Source: Macrotis lagotis (taxonomy: Eukaryota > Chordata > Mammalia > Peramelemorphia > Peramelidae). Taken from it: a DNA stretch of 64,000 bases. The stretch covers positions 467,071,642 through 467,135,641 of the forward strand of contig NC_133666.1 of NCBI RefSeq assembly GCF_037893015.1, given 5' to 3'. A model generated the notes under the pieces. It was not told the DNA's origin. It made no database searches and saw only the letters and a program-made list of their open reading frames with translations. Every line of letters begins with the position of its first letter. Position 1 is the first letter of the stretch. Of the stretch, positions 34,420 through 45,430 are shown piece by piece. The translations under genes were made by a program, and so were the position numbers.

Positions 34420-35625
34420 TCATTTTAAATATCAAACAATCAATAAGCATTTATTAAACTCTAATCATTTGCCAAGCTTGTGCTAAGAGCAAGGATACAA
34501 GGAAAAGGATGAAATCAAACTGTGAAGCATTTATTTCATTGTCTTTCACATTAAACATATTGTCACTAATTGCTTTGTTACATTTTTCACATAAGTTTAG
34601 AAAGACATATGAAAAATTTAAAATCTAGTCACCATTATATAGGTAGAAAAGTTTACTACACAGAGAGTAGACATAAATGTTATCTAAAAATAAATAATTC
34701 ATGCTCCTTTACCATATGGTTCCAGTCTACCTCTCTAATCTTATTAAACATGATCCCCTTCATAAATTCTAACTCATTTGATCCTCACTAAATAGTACAG
34801 ATTGTTATCATCTCTAGTATGTTTAGGTTCTAATATCCCTTCCAAACTTAAGTGATACTTGTTACTTCAACAACAAATTTGCATTTCTTTGGTCAATCTA
34901 TACCTTTCCAACTTGTAGAATCTAACTCTCCCCCTCTTACAAAATTGTAGAAATGCTTGCTGGTTGATAAATTTGATGAGAATGAAGACTTGTTGAGAAA
35001 ACAGAAATCTGGGTCTCAGAAGGAGGCACTACATCTCTGGCCATCCTCTTTAGTATTATTTTCATAGTCCCCAAAAAACTAGGCCAAGAGGAGAAGTAGG
35101 CATACCCTCCTTCTCACTTCTCCCTCCTACTTTACCGCTATCATTCAGGAACCTGTGAAGTTTCTTTAAACTACTCTCAATTCTTCATTGTCAATTCAGA
35201 TCCAGGGTGTCATTATCAACCTACCCACAGGTTATTTTACCCTTTTCTCAAAGAGCTTAGCACATATTTCATACAGTTCTCAACTCAATCTCTATTCGCA
35301 TATTTAGAGACAACATATATGTCAATGTCTCCCATTAACACCCTGAGTTCCAAATTTATCACCCTTCTAAGCTCCCATGATCTCTATCATCTATTTCTTC
35401 TGGCTTTACACAGGAATGGTTGTGCCCTTAACTCTCCCATATCCATTTTCTAAAACCATGAAATTCCTTTCTCTGACCACAATTTCTGACCTATCTTCAT
35501 TTCTTCTTTTGATTCACCCCATCTAAATTTGTTTTATCTACACTGTAACAAAACACCTCTTCAAAAAAAACCCCTTCACCCACTCTTAGTACCCCCAGAT
35601 TCTCACTGCTAATGAATTTCATTAT
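34420..35625. other. Mostly unassigned; possible old LINE remnants
   Basis: 34440-34530 is a copy of the old 'caataagcatttattaaa' repeat. The pyrimidine-rich stretch from about 35100 resembles decayed L2/CR1-type LINE sequence, but no diagnostic motif survives. Confidence 0.4.
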
Positions 35626-35640
35626 AAATTTATGTTATAT

Positions 35641-35814
35641 GGAGGGGCGGCTAGGTGGCATAGTGGATAAAGCACTGGCCTTGGAGTCAGGAGTACTTGG
35701 GTTCAAATCCAGTCTCAGACACTTAATAATTACCTAGCTGTGTGGCCTTGGGCAAGCCACTTAACCCCATCTGCCTTGCAAAAACCTAAAATAAACAAAC
35801 AAACAAATAAATAA
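35641..35814 (+). mobile_element. Family A SINE with perfect 17-bp target duplication
   Basis: Full length from 'gaggggcggctaggtggcat' through 'ctgccttgcaaaaacc' to an (AAAC)n/(AAAT)n tail. ataaatttatgttatat repeats exactly at 35624-35640 and 35815-35831. Confidence 0.93.
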
Positions 35815-36102
35815 ATAAATTTATGTTATATTACATAATATCAACTGGGTCCTCACTGAAACACAGCAGTCCTTTTCATCTTTCCCAATTAAATTGTCAT
35901 GCCCTCCAAAACAGTTTTTTCACCATCTCCATTGCCTCTTTCAAGTTTTCTCATTTCTCCTATGCTATACTTAAAAATTCTATTCAGCATTCCCTTTATT
36001 TCAATTTTATTCTAGATTCTGATGAAAAGATAGACCTTCTGTCAGCCAGTCTTAGAATCTCCACTGGATTTCTTATTTTATCTCTTTCTCTTTCTTCTTA
36101 GA

Positions 36103-36165
36103 ACTTGCCCCCCTCTCTCTCCCTCCCTCCCTTTCTGTCTCTGTCTCTCTCTCCCTCTCAATCTC
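36103..36165. repeat. CT-rich low-complexity sequence
   Basis: Irregular (CCCT/CT)n tract. Confidence 0.85.
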
Positions 36166-36322
36166 TTATCTATTGATTCAGTAGTTAAAAATAAGCTCAG
36201 AAGGTCTTCCTGAATTCCTTCATTTGACACAAATATTTCTTCAAATGATCACTTTTATCTCTTCTCTGTTTCCCACACAAACTCCTAGATAGATTTGTCT
36301 ATACTCCTAGCCTCCATTTTCT

Positions 36323-36476
36323 TTTCTTTTTTCTTTTTTGGTGAGGCAATGGGGTTAAGTGACTTGCCCAAGGTCACACAGCCAGGTAATCATTAAGTGT
36401 CTGAAACTGGATTTGAACTCAGGTCCTCCTGACTCCAAGGCAGGTGCTCTATCCATTAGGCTACCTAGCTATCCCT
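36323..36476 (-). mobile_element. Family A SINE
   Basis: Reverse copy, 'gaggcaatggggttaagtga' to 'ctatccattaggctacctag'. Target duplication ctagc(c/t)tccattttct at 36307-36322 and 36477-36492. Confidence 0.9.
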
Positions 36477-36899
36477 CTAGCTTCCATTTTCTAATCAATG
36501 CTTCACTTCACTTCACTTCTTCACTTCACTTCTGTCTCTTGGAATTTGGATTGTGAATCCACTCCTCAGTAGAAACTGAATTACCAAAAATATCTTAACT
36601 GTCATAGAAATTATTTTGTTTTAGTCCTCATTTATGTATCTTTTGAGACTATTGAACACCCCTTCCTTATGGGGGGGACATTTTCTTCTTTTTTTTCTGT
36701 TATACTGTTCTCGCAAATCATCTTTTACCTGTGTGATTACTCCTCAGACTTTGTACTATCTCATTATAGTTCTCCTTCCCTCCAAGTTTATAATTTGGAA
36801 ATATCTAGATATGAAGTTAATCCTCCTCTAATTTTAAATTATAAATCAGTTCTCTTGACAGATAAGTATCAGGGGAAAAGAGAAAGTGGTTTATAACCT

Positions 36900-37600
36900 A
36901 GTTTAGCCAGGGGAAAGTTAACCAAGAATCTATGGAGGGGTCCCCCCAAAATGAGGAGGAATCTTCACTGAATTTTGGCCTTTAAAATAAAAATTATGCC
37001 TCATAATTTATCCTAATCTTTAAGAAAGAACAAAACAGAATTAGGTTAAAATACAGATTCATTAATGTTTCTCTAAATTCATAGATTATACAAGAGTCGG
37101 GGGGGTGTCGGGCTAGAGAGCCAAACTCCCATTAGGGAGTTGCGGTCCTTATATTTTCTACTATTAGAAAATGAAGTCTGAAAAACTACCTCTGACTTGT
37201 CCATCAAAGGAAAGGAATGACTTTCAGCCTGGCATGAGGACTGGATATCAGATACATCACTAGGAGGCATTGTCCAGGAGAACATGCCAGGAGGGATGGC
37301 TCCTTCCAAAAGGGAAGGCCACTCCCAAACCCAGGATCTTTGTGCCTCATCTGCTATTCTAGGACCTCCACAAATGTGAATCTCCTCTTTCAGAATCTTG
37401 GCACCCCCAGTGCCCTTTGAAACAACAGGATTAGTTATTAGAAGTCAAAAAAGCTTATACTCCTTGTCCATTGGGCACAGATGACTTGTCTGTCCCAGTA
37501 AAAAAGATATTAGTTATCCAAATTTCCCACCTTTAATCTTCTTCCTCTATAGAAACCACAGCCTTAGTTTAAAATCCCTTCTCTATTCCCATGATCAGGT
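36900..37600. other. Unclassified, possibly LTR-derived
   Basis: Atypical composition for the window: G7 and C-rich blocks, 'tcgggggggtgtcgggc' near 37098, and aataaa near 36987. This could be a decayed LTR but ends were not resolved. The minus frame at 37079-37309 has no known domain. Confidence 0.3.
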
Positions 37601-37849
37601 GGATTTCAGAAAAACCTGGAAAATTTTACATGAACTGATGCTAAGAGGAGTGAGAAAAACCAGGAGAATATTGTACACTAACAACAAAGCAACAATGTGT
37701 GATGATCAACTATAATAGACTTAGCTTTTTTCAGTCATATGATGACTCAAGACAATGCCAAAAGACTCATCATGAAAAATGCTACCACATCCAGAGAAAG
37801 ACTATGGAGTCTGAAATAAGCTAGAAGAATACTATTTTCACTTTTTTTT

Positions 37850-37861
37850 GGGGGGGGGGGG
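37850..37861 (+). repeat. G12 homopolymer in L1 3' UTR
   Basis: Follows a T8 run inside the L1 3' UTR. Other L1 3' ends here have related G-rich stretches (45233, 60972 and 63881). Confidence 0.95.
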
Positions 37862-38351
37862 CAGGGTTCTTTCTCATAGTTTTTCCCTTTTGTTCTGATT
37901 CTTCTTTCACAACATGTAAAATGAATGTGGAAATGATGGCTGTCTTCTGTTATCAATGAGGTGATATTAGGAGAATGGGTTTTGGGAAGAGAACTTAAGG
38001 CTCAATGTGGGTTCATTATGGGTAAAGAAATCACCAGATTCTCTGACTCAGGAGGGTAAGAAAAAACTTAAATTTTAATTCACAGGTTACTGCAAAAGTT
38101 CACACATTACTAGAAAAAGTACACAAGTTATTACAAAAAAAATCACAGGTTAGATTCTTTGGAGAAACAGCTGAAGTAGTGAGTTTCAATAGAAGTAGCA
38201 GAGTTAAAGAGGAAACAGCCATAAGCTGGGCTAGTTGAAGCTAAGGGAAAGAAAGACTAAAGTGAAGGTAGACTGATCACTAAGCAAAAAAAAAAAAAAA
38301 AAAAAAGGAAACTAAAGGAAAGAACAACCTAGGCCTAAACCAATATGGAAA

Positions 38352-38641
38352 GTGATGATGTCCTCTGTTCTCAAAGAAGACCATAATATCAGGGAGATGA
38401 TGCCATGACATGGATATATATTAGATATGAGGGGGGCACTGTGCTAAATCACCAGCCTTATTTTTGCCTTCAGAGTCATCTGGGTCCAGTGGCTAGATAT
38501 GAATCAGGATGACTGGAGATGACCCTGGATGTGAGGCAATCAGGGTTGTGATTTGTCCAAGGTCACACAGCTAGTAAGAGTCAAGGTTCGAATTCCCATC
38601 CTCCTAACTCCCAGGCCAGTATTCTATCTACTCTGCCACCT
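38352..38641 (-). mobile_element. Group B2 SINE (inverted pair, left)
   Basis: Starts 'gatgatgtcctctgttctc', then 'gatgatgccatgacatgg', 'gtgctaaatcaccagcctta' and 'ccaaggtcacacagctagta', ending 'ctatctactctgccaccta'. Confidence 0.85.
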
Positions 38642-38642
38642 A

Positions 38643-38832
38643 GTGTAATAGTGCTGACCCTAAAATCAGGAGGATATGAGTTCAAATCCAGTCTTAGACT
38701 CTAATTCTATGACCTTGGGAATTTGAACCTTGACTCTTACTAGCTGTGTGACTGATTGCTTCACATTGAGTGATATCTCCAGTTGCTTTGATCTATATCT
38801 GGCTCCACTGGACCAGGATGACTCTGGCAAAG
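38643..38832 (+). mobile_element. Group B2 SINE (inverted pair, right)
   Basis: Forward copy: 'aggatatgagttcaaatcca', 'ctagctgtgtgactgattgc', 'cactggaccaggatgactct'. Its 5' end abuts that of 38352-38641. Confidence 0.7.
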
Positions 38833-39839
38833 TACCTTCCCCCACTCATGAGAGGTTGAGCAGTAAGGAAAGGTATAAGAGAAAGAAAGAGTAGCCATGT
38901 AGGGAATTATGTTCCTCAAGAGAAGATTCCTCCAAAGGAAGAAGAGAAATCAGGGAATAAGTTAAGAAGGGAATTGGGTGGGGGAACCATTGTTCCCCAG
39001 AGAAGGCTAGATTCACAAGACAAGCAACTCAACTGAGAAGTGTTTGAGTTTTTAAGGAGGATGTAAGATGAAGGAAGTGGTGGGAGGGTAGCTCAGAGAG
39101 CAAAGATTGAGGTAATGAGACATATATTGATGAGGGATGGTAAGTCAAAGACTTAAACTTTTCAGGCTAAGGCAGAGATTCTTAGGGGCTTGTGTCTGAG
39201 GGCACAGATTTACTGGAGTTCTTAATTTCTCATTGACCTCTTGGATGTTGGGATGAGGGGTGGGAGGGAATTGTTTTAATATAAGGTACATGATCAGTGT
39301 AAAGGGAAACATTTCCCCTACTTCACCATGACATGAAGTTGAATTGGATTTGAGTGAATGGATTTTGACTGTGCTAAGTCACCGGCCTCAAATTCATCTC
39401 CAGAGCCATCTGGGTTCAGTAGCCAGATGACTGGAGATGGCCCTGAATGTAAGGAAATCAGGATTAAGTAATTTATCCAACATCAAACAGCTACTGAAAG
39501 AAATGTCTGAAGTCACATCTGAATTCAGGTCCTTCCAACTTCAGGGCTGGTACTCTATCCACTGAATCACCTAGTTGCCCATTAATGTGGAAATATGTTT
39601 AACATGATTGCACATGTATAACTTATATCAGATTGCTTGTTTTCTTGGGAAAGGGGGAGGAAAAGAAAGAAGGAAGGAATAAAAATTTGGAACTCAAAAA
39701 TCTTATAAAAATGAATGTTGAAAACTTTCTTTACATTTAATTATATAAAATACAATTGGGGAAAAAATAAAATACAATTTACTAAAAATAAATAAATGAG
39801 CACTATTTAGATGAGTGCCTTTGTCTTTCAGAATGGAAA

Positions 39840-40200
39840 GAAGTTAACTCTTCCTTCAAACTTCATCTCTTTGGAACCTACACAGCCAGAAAGTCTGCTA
39901 TACCCTAAGACTTTTGACTTTGTTCTCTTCTTTCTGTACTTTCTCCCTTGGTGATCTCATCATCTGTCATCAATTCAATTATTTCCTCTTTATACAGATG
40001 ATTCTCAAATCTATATATCCTGCTTTAATTTTTCTCCTAAGGAGTTTAGATCCAATACCATCTTATCTGCTGCCTATTGGATGCCTTCACCTCAACATGA
40101 ACAAAAGAGAACTCATATTTTCAAACCTGCCTCTGCTACAAACTTTTCAATTTCTGTTACTGGTGCCGTGTTTCCAGTCTTATAAATTTCTCTCTCTCTT

Positions 40201-40237
<37 letters not shown>

Positions 40238-40370
40238 TTCAGGGGCTCATTTATTTCTAGGATAAAATACAAATTCTTGCCCTGCTATTTAAAAACCTCA
40301 ACTATCTGCCTCCTAACTACATTTCCAGTATTACTTCTTATCATTTCTCTTCATACACTTTCTTGAATCT
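39840..40370 (+). pseudogene. L2/CR1-type LINE: RT fragment and 3' UTR
   Basis: Near 39994 the plus strand reads TDDSQIYIS, matching the catalytic (A/T)DD-Q-Y block of L2/CR1-type reverse transcriptases. The following sequence keeps the L2 coding order before breaking up. After the (CT)n tract comes the L2 3' UTR block 'ctaggataaaatacaaattc'. The 150-codon frame at 39914-40366 runs in a different frame and includes the CT repeat, so it is not a protein. Confidence 0.7.
40188..40234. repeat. (CT)n microsatellite
   Basis: Near-perfect CT dinucleotide run within the L2 relic. Confidence 0.97.
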
Positions 40371-41160
40371 ATATGGCATCCTCAAGAAATAAGAACATCT
40401 TTGGCCTACTTTTTCATTCTTTTCCAAGTGCAGGGAGTAAAATCCTGATCTGGTGTAGACCTGTAAGATATGGAAACTCAGGAGTAGGAAATCCTGGCTG
40501 AATCTTGTGATCAGCACAGCATGGATGCCTGGAAGATCAAAGAGCATTCTTTGGGAGTAACCTTTAGGACCCCAGTACAGTGGAAGGACTCATCCTGCAG
40601 CAATGCCAACTGTGAACAAGGATTTGGCAAGGTTAATGTGGTATAGGAATTGAGCTGTTTGAAGCCTAATATCTGAATAATACAGAGACTGAAGTAGAAT
40701 TGAGGGGATTGTGCCCACAATGTATTGAGAGGAAATGTTTATACTTGGTTCTTCTTGCTTCTATAATGTAAATATCCTTTTGTAAAAGCTACTCAGTATT
40801 AAGCAGTTAATGAAACAGGATGCTAATCACTGATTTCTTAGCACCTGAGGGGGAGGAGAGAACTTAGGCAGTGGAGACTCAAGTTTATGGCAGAAGAAAG
40901 ATAACTACAGAACTCTCCTGGTATCCTAGCATCTCAAGAGAAAAGATGCAACCTTCTTGGCTCTGGATGGCAGAGCTAGAAACACTTACTATAGTTGTAC
41001 ATGATATTGTGTCTTCTACCTTCATGCCTGTGCACAGGTATATTATGCATAACTCTTCAGTATGGAATAATGGAATGAAATCTCTAGTTTCTTTCAAAGT
41101 ACAACTCAGAAATACAAAACTACTCTCCCAGCCTTGGTTTTCTCCTCTTGAAATTATTTC
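40371..41160. other. Unassigned DNA
   Basis: No repeat or gene recognised. The opposed frames at 40871-41218 (+) and 40885-41097 (-) have no known domain; the plus frame runs into a SINE. Confidence 0.5.
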
Positions 41161-41172
41161 ATATTACTTTAT

Positions 41173-41427
41173 TCTTGTTGTTGGTCAATCATTTTCAGTT
41201 GTGTCTGACTGTTCATGACCCCATTTGGGGTTTTCATGACAAAGCTACTGAGTTGATTTACCGGTTTCTTCTGCTCTTTTTATGTTTGAAGAAACTGAGG
41301 CAAAGAGGGTAATGTGATTTGCCCAGGGTCATATAGCTAGTAAGTGTATGAGGCTGAATTTGAACTCAGAAAGAAGAGTCCTAACTCCAGGCCTGGCAGT
41401 CTTTGCACTGGGTCACATAGCTGTACC
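41173..41427 (-). mobile_element. Group B1 SINE inside L2
   Basis: Reverse copy, 'cagttgtgtctgactgttca' to 'gccaggcctggcag'-type head decay. attactttat repeats at 41163-41172 and 41428-41437 as the target duplication. Confidence 0.88.
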
Positions 41428-41434
41428 ATTACTT

Positions 41435-41625
41435 TATGTATACTTTATAATTACTTTTTTATGCATGGCTGTATTCCTTCCCACCTTCAAGTCCCCATTC
41501 TCACCCTCAGCAGGATAAGTTCTTGAAGGCAAGGAATGTTTAGTTCATTCATTGTCTTCTAACACAGTATTCTCTATACATAGCAAGTGCTTTAAAAATG
41601 TCTGTTGTATTAAATTGAAACAAAT
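41435..41625 (+). mobile_element. L2 3'-end relic
   Basis: 'aggataagttcttgaaggca', 'tagcaagtgctttaaaaatg'. The L2 continues left of the SINE only as unclear sequence. Confidence 0.6.
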
Positions 41626-41994
41626 TCTGGACAGCCATATAATATAAATAAATCAGTAGAAATCAGAATTCTTGGGTTTTGTGGGTCTAGAGAGAGACAC
41701 AGATTTGCAGCAGCATTAAGAGGCCCCAATTTTTCAACAAATCCAGTTCTGCAGCCATTCATGGAGCTCCACCTACATTCTCTCAGAGAAATCATACACT
41801 AGTCCTGAAAGTGACCTTTGTAAACCTATCTTAATAAATTCTTTTGTTGAGTAGGGTTGTGTTATCCCATGGATTAAACATAGGAATGGAAATATGCATT
41901 TCTCAATTCTAATCCTGCTCTCCTAGTGATGAATGATTTCACCCAAACCACAACTTCCTTCTGACTGCTTCCTTATTTGCAAGAGAATTATTGA

Positions 41995-42150
41995 TGCAGT
42001 GTGTTAGAACTAGAAGACTCCTAAAAGATCATCTAGTTCCCTACCACCCAAATGGAAACTCAGAGGGATTAAATGATTTGCCTGTTAATAGGAGAGTCAA
42101 ACCTAGGTTTTTTATGTTTCTCAGGTCTATGCTCTTTCTACTCAGTTTTT
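41995..42150 (-). mobile_element. MIR3-like relic
   Basis: 'ttagaactagaagactccta', 'gatcatctagttccctacca' and 'attaaatgatttgcctgtta' in MIR3 order. Confidence 0.65.
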
Positions 42151-42652
42151 ATGATTCTCACATCAAAGCTTTTTTTTTCTACTCTACCATACTGCTTCGT
42201 ACTGTGTTTATATAGTAGAATGCACTCATTTAGCTATATTGAGTTACTAGAGGGGGTGGAGCCAAGATGGCGGCATGAGACTAGGCTCTCCCAAGAGTTC
42301 TCTCCAAAATATTTCAAAAACCTTAAAATTATAACTCTAACTAAATTTTTGAGAGACAGAACTCACAAAAAGGTCAGGTGAGGCAATTTTCTACCCCAAG
42401 GTAACCTGGAAGATCATGGGAAGACTCTGTTCCACAGTGTTGGAGGGGATGGCAGTGCAGACAGGTTCATGCGCTGGAGCAAAGGAGTTCTAACCTTCTG
42501 GGAACAGCCTAAAGGGCATCTGAGTACCTGAGAGCCCCAGCTCCTGACAACAGAAGCAGTTTCCTGACCTTTCAACCCAGGGAACACTAAGCACAACTTG
42601 GAAGATCAGTAGGGAAACCTCTGCCAGAGGGAATGCAAAGCCCAGGCCACCT

Positions 42653-42706
42653 TGGCCCTCAATGCAGTGGTGGCCCTCAGCACAGCTGTGGCCCTCAGTG
42701 CAGCCC
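42653..42706 (+). repeat. 18-bp unit in three tandem copies
   Basis: Units tggccctcaatgcagtgg, tggccctcagcacagctg and tggccctcagtgcagccc are exactly in register inside the HAL1-like 5' UTR. Confidence 0.92.
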
Positions 42707-43107
42707 AGATCCAAGGAAACAGAAGCAAGCCCACAGAAGTGTTGCCAAGCAGTTGTTCCCAGAGCGCTCAGCCCACGGGAGGTAAGGGGGTGGGGGGGAG
42801 ACTGTTGAGGTGTCTCCTCTGTCCCTGGGACAGGACACAGGAGCTTTGTCCATTTTCAGATCCTGGTCATAGTCTGGGGCCTCCATACTATGATCGCAGA
42901 GCAGGGACCCTCCTCACAGTTCCAGGACAGAGGGGTGTGCTTGTGATCATCCACAGACCAAAACACAGGTCAGGAGAGCAGTCAGAGCCTCTCATAAGAA
43001 CTTGAAGGAATTGAAATCCTTGGAGGGATGTCCCAATAATACTCAAAAGCTCAGGAAGCACCCCAACACCAGGGCACAGGCTGGAGAAATGTGTAAACAG
43101 AAAAAAA

Positions 43108-44340
43108 AGGAACCTAACCATAGACAGTTCTTTTGGCTCCTTGGAGGATCAAAACATACACTCAGAAGATGATGAAGTCCAAGCTTCTGTATCCAAAGTA
43201 CCCAAGAAAAATAAGAGTTGGGCTCAGGCTATGGTAGAGCTCAAAAAAGATTTTGAAAAATCAAGTAAGGGAGGTAGAGGGAAAATTGGGAAAAGAAATG
43301 AAAGTGCTGCAGGAAAACATAAAAACCAAGTCAGCAACTTAGTCAAGGAGATTCAAAAAACTGCTGAATAAAACAACATGTTAAAAACTAATTTAGGGGG
43401 CGGCTAGGTGGCGCAGTGGATAAAGCACTGGCCCTGGAGTCAGGAGTACCTGGGTTCAAATCCAGTCTCAGACATTTAATAATTACCTAGCTGTGTGGCT
43501 TTGGGCAAGCCATTTAACCCCGTTTGCCTTGAAAAAAATTTAAAAAAAGCTTTTAAAAAAAACTAGTTTAGGTCAAATGGAAAAAACAGTCCAAAAATTA
43601 ATGAGGAGAATACCTTAAAAAGCAGAATTGGCCAGATAGAAAAGGAGATAAGAAAGCTCTCTGAAGAAAAGAACTCCTTCAAATGTAGAATGGAGCTAAT
43701 TCCATGATGATTTAGCGAGGAATCAAGAAACAATAAAACAATACCAAAAGAATGAAAAACTAGAAGAAAATGAAATATCTCATTAAAAAAAACAACTGAC
43801 ATGGAAAACAGATCCAGGAGAGACAATTTAAAAATTGTTGGACTACATACAAGTCACAATCAGGAAAAAAGTCTTGACTTCATTTTTAAAGAATTTCTAC
43901 AAGAAAATTGCCCTGATATCCTAGAAGCAGAGGACAAAATAGAAATTGAGAGAATCCACCAATCTCCTCCAAAAAGAGATATAAAAAAAATAACCCCCAG
44001 GAATGTTATAGCCAAATTCTAGAACACTCAGGTCAAAGAGAAGATATTACAAGCAGCCAAGAGCCAATTCAAATATCATGGAGCTACAGTCAGGATTACA
44101 CAAGACTTAGCAGCTTCCACATTAAAGACTCATAGGGTTTGGAATATAATATTCTGGGAGGCAAAAGAGCTTGGAATGCAACCGAGAATCAACTACCCAG
44201 CAAAATTGAACATCCTCTTCCAGGGGAAAAGATGGACATTTAATGAAACAGGGGGATTTCAAATGTTCCTGCTAATACAGCCAGAGCTGAACAGAAAGTC
44301 TGATCTTCAAGTACAGGATTCAGGTGAAGTATAGAGAGAG
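43108..44340 (+). pseudogene. L1-type ORF1 (RNA-binding protein), broken
   Basis: N-terminal part 43108-43370 is acidic then Lys-rich (EDQNIHSEDDEVQASVSK, later ELKKDFEKSS), as in the coiled-coil region of L1 ORF1p. The RRM-like middle lies at 43801-44022: RRDNLKIVGL near the start and IEIERIHQSPPKRD, the typical 'ERIHR...' block. The C-terminal domain continues to about 44340 (GATVRITQDLAA, NYPAKLNIL). ORF1p binds L1 RNA as a trimer. This copy is inactive: no in-frame ATG at the expected start, a stop at 43371, a SINE insertion at 43398 and further stops. Confidence 0.88.
43398..43557 (+). mobile_element. Family A SINE inside the half-L1 ORF1
   Basis: Full copy close to the consensus of the window, 'ggcggctaggtggcgcagtg' to 'gtttgccttgaaaaaa'. 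Target duplication aaaaacta(a/g)tttagg at 43383-43397 and 43558-43572. Confidence 0.95.
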
Positions 44341-44837
44341 TGGACAAGAAGAATAAATTATGAGGGATTTAATGATGATGAACTGCTTGTATTCCTACAT
44401 AGGAAGATAATACTGATAATGCAGAACCTTCTCATTTATTAGAGCAGTTAGAAAGAGAATATATAAACAAGGCATAGGAGAGAGCTGAATTTGAAGGTAT
44501 ACTATATGTAAAAATGGAGTCAATGGGTGAAAAGGAAATGTACTGGGAGAAAGGGAAAGAAAAGATAGAATAGGTTGATATTTCATGTAAAGAGTCAAGA
44601 AATAGCTTTTGCAATGGTATGGAAGAGGGGAAGGTGAGGTGGAATAAAGGGGCCTTCATTCTCATCAGAAATGACTCAGAGAGGAAACAACATATATACT
44701 TAATAGGGTATAGAAATCTAGAAGAAAAAGGAGAGAAAGCGGATGGGAGAATGAGAACAGGGGGAAGTGGGGGGGGTAGAGGATAGAGGAGAGGGCAGAT
44801 CATGGGAGAGGATAGTCAGATATAATACAATTTCTTT

Positions 44838-44985
44838 TTTACTTTTAGCAAGGTGGTGGGATTTGGCAGCCTGTCTGGGACCATGGGACTGGGTGGTTAC
44901 TGGGTCTATGGGAGAGATGTAGGCTTGGGGGCTCCTGGTTCCAGGGCTGGTGTTCTGTACTCTGCACCACTCAGCTGCCCCACAG
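44838..44985 (-). mobile_element. Highly diverged family A-type SINE
   Basis: The whole length aligns to the reverse SINE at 47445, from 'gcaagg' through 'tccagggctggtg' to 'cagctgcccc'. By my hand alignment roughly a third of positions differ, mostly transitions. It may be part of the HAL1-like 3' region or a separate insertion. Confidence 0.6.
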
Positions 44986-45284
44986 CATACTTTTGAAGAA
45001 GAACAGAGTGAAAGGAGAAATAAAATATATTAAATGGTAGTGGGAAGGAATGGATGGAAAAAATTACAATCAGAACAGCAGATGTGGAAAAATATGGAAG
45101 TAACTCCTCTGATGGACTTATGATAAAGAATGTGATCCACCCCAGAGACAGAGCTGATAGTATCTGATCACAGACTGAAGGACATTTTTTTCTCTTTCTT
45201 TCACCATATTTCTCAAGAGTTTTTTTTATTTTTGTGGGGGAGGGGTATTATATAAATCAAAATTTCAAAAAAAAAATTACTAGA

Positions 45285-45430
45285 GGGTACAGCTAGGCAG
45301 CACAGTTGATAGAGCACCAATCCTAGAGACAGGAAGACCTGAGTTCAAATCCAACCTCAGATACTTAATAATTACCTAGCTGTGTGACCTTGGGCAGGTC
45401 ATTTAACCCCATGGTCTTGCAAAAAAAAGG
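45285..45430 (+). mobile_element. Family A SINE at the half-L1 3' boundary
   Basis: Begins directly at the downstream target duplication of the HAL1-like element. Its A tail is followed by tactaga (45431-45437), a third copy of the core of that repeat. It therefore inserted into the junction after the half-L1. Confidence 0.88.

Larger units (their letters stand above)
37976..39327. mobile_element. Unclassified ~1.35-kb insertion inside the SINE
   Basis: It contains an A19 run (38287-38305), an inverted pair of B2 SINEs (38352-38832) and otherwise unfamiliar purine-rich sequence. Ends resembling TG...CA can be drawn ('tgggttttggg' to 'cctacttca') but no duplication matches. A solo LTR carrying SINEs is one explanation; two separate insertions are another. 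Confidence 0.4.
37935..39583 (-). mobile_element. Group B2 SINE, split, inside L1
   Basis: The tail complement 'gatggctgtcttctgttatc' (37935-37975) and the body/head complement (39328-39583, 'catgaagttgaattggattt' to 'ctatccactgaatcacctag') are two parts of one reverse SINE. The 11-bp duplication aatgtggaaat flanks the pair exactly. About 1.35 kb interrupts it. Confidence 0.75.
37605..39790 (+). mobile_element. L1 3' end split by nested insertions
   Basis: The left piece (37605-37934) carries the L1 end from 'tttacatgaactgatgctaa' through the G12 run. The right piece (39584-39790) resumes with 'tatgtttaacatgattgcac' and ends A-rich. The copies at 31845 and 63525 show these parts should be adjacent. 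'aatgtggaaat' is repeated at 37924-37934 and 39584-39594. Confidence 0.85.
42254..45276 (+). mobile_element. Half-L1 (HAL1-like) retrotransposon, full length
   Basis: Starts with an L1-type 5' end, ggggtggagccaagatggcg, which includes a YY1-like 'caagatggcg'. It then has a ~850-bp 5' UTR and ORF1 remnants (about 43108-44340), then noncoding sequence and an A-rich 3' end with the L1-like G-rich stretch. No ORF2 sequence is present. ttactagaggg at 42244-42254 and 45277-45287 is the target duplication, so the element inserted as an ORF2-less unit and was not shortened later at its ends. An 18-bp unit is repeated three times in the 5' UTR. Later it received a family A SINE and possibly a second SINE (44838). 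Confidence 0.85.

Noticed and set aside
39914..40366. 150-codon plus frame, hydrophobic, membrane-protein-like
   Set aside because: It lies in the wrong frame of an L2 reverse transcriptase relic and includes a (CT)n repeat; hydrophobicity follows from T-rich codons.
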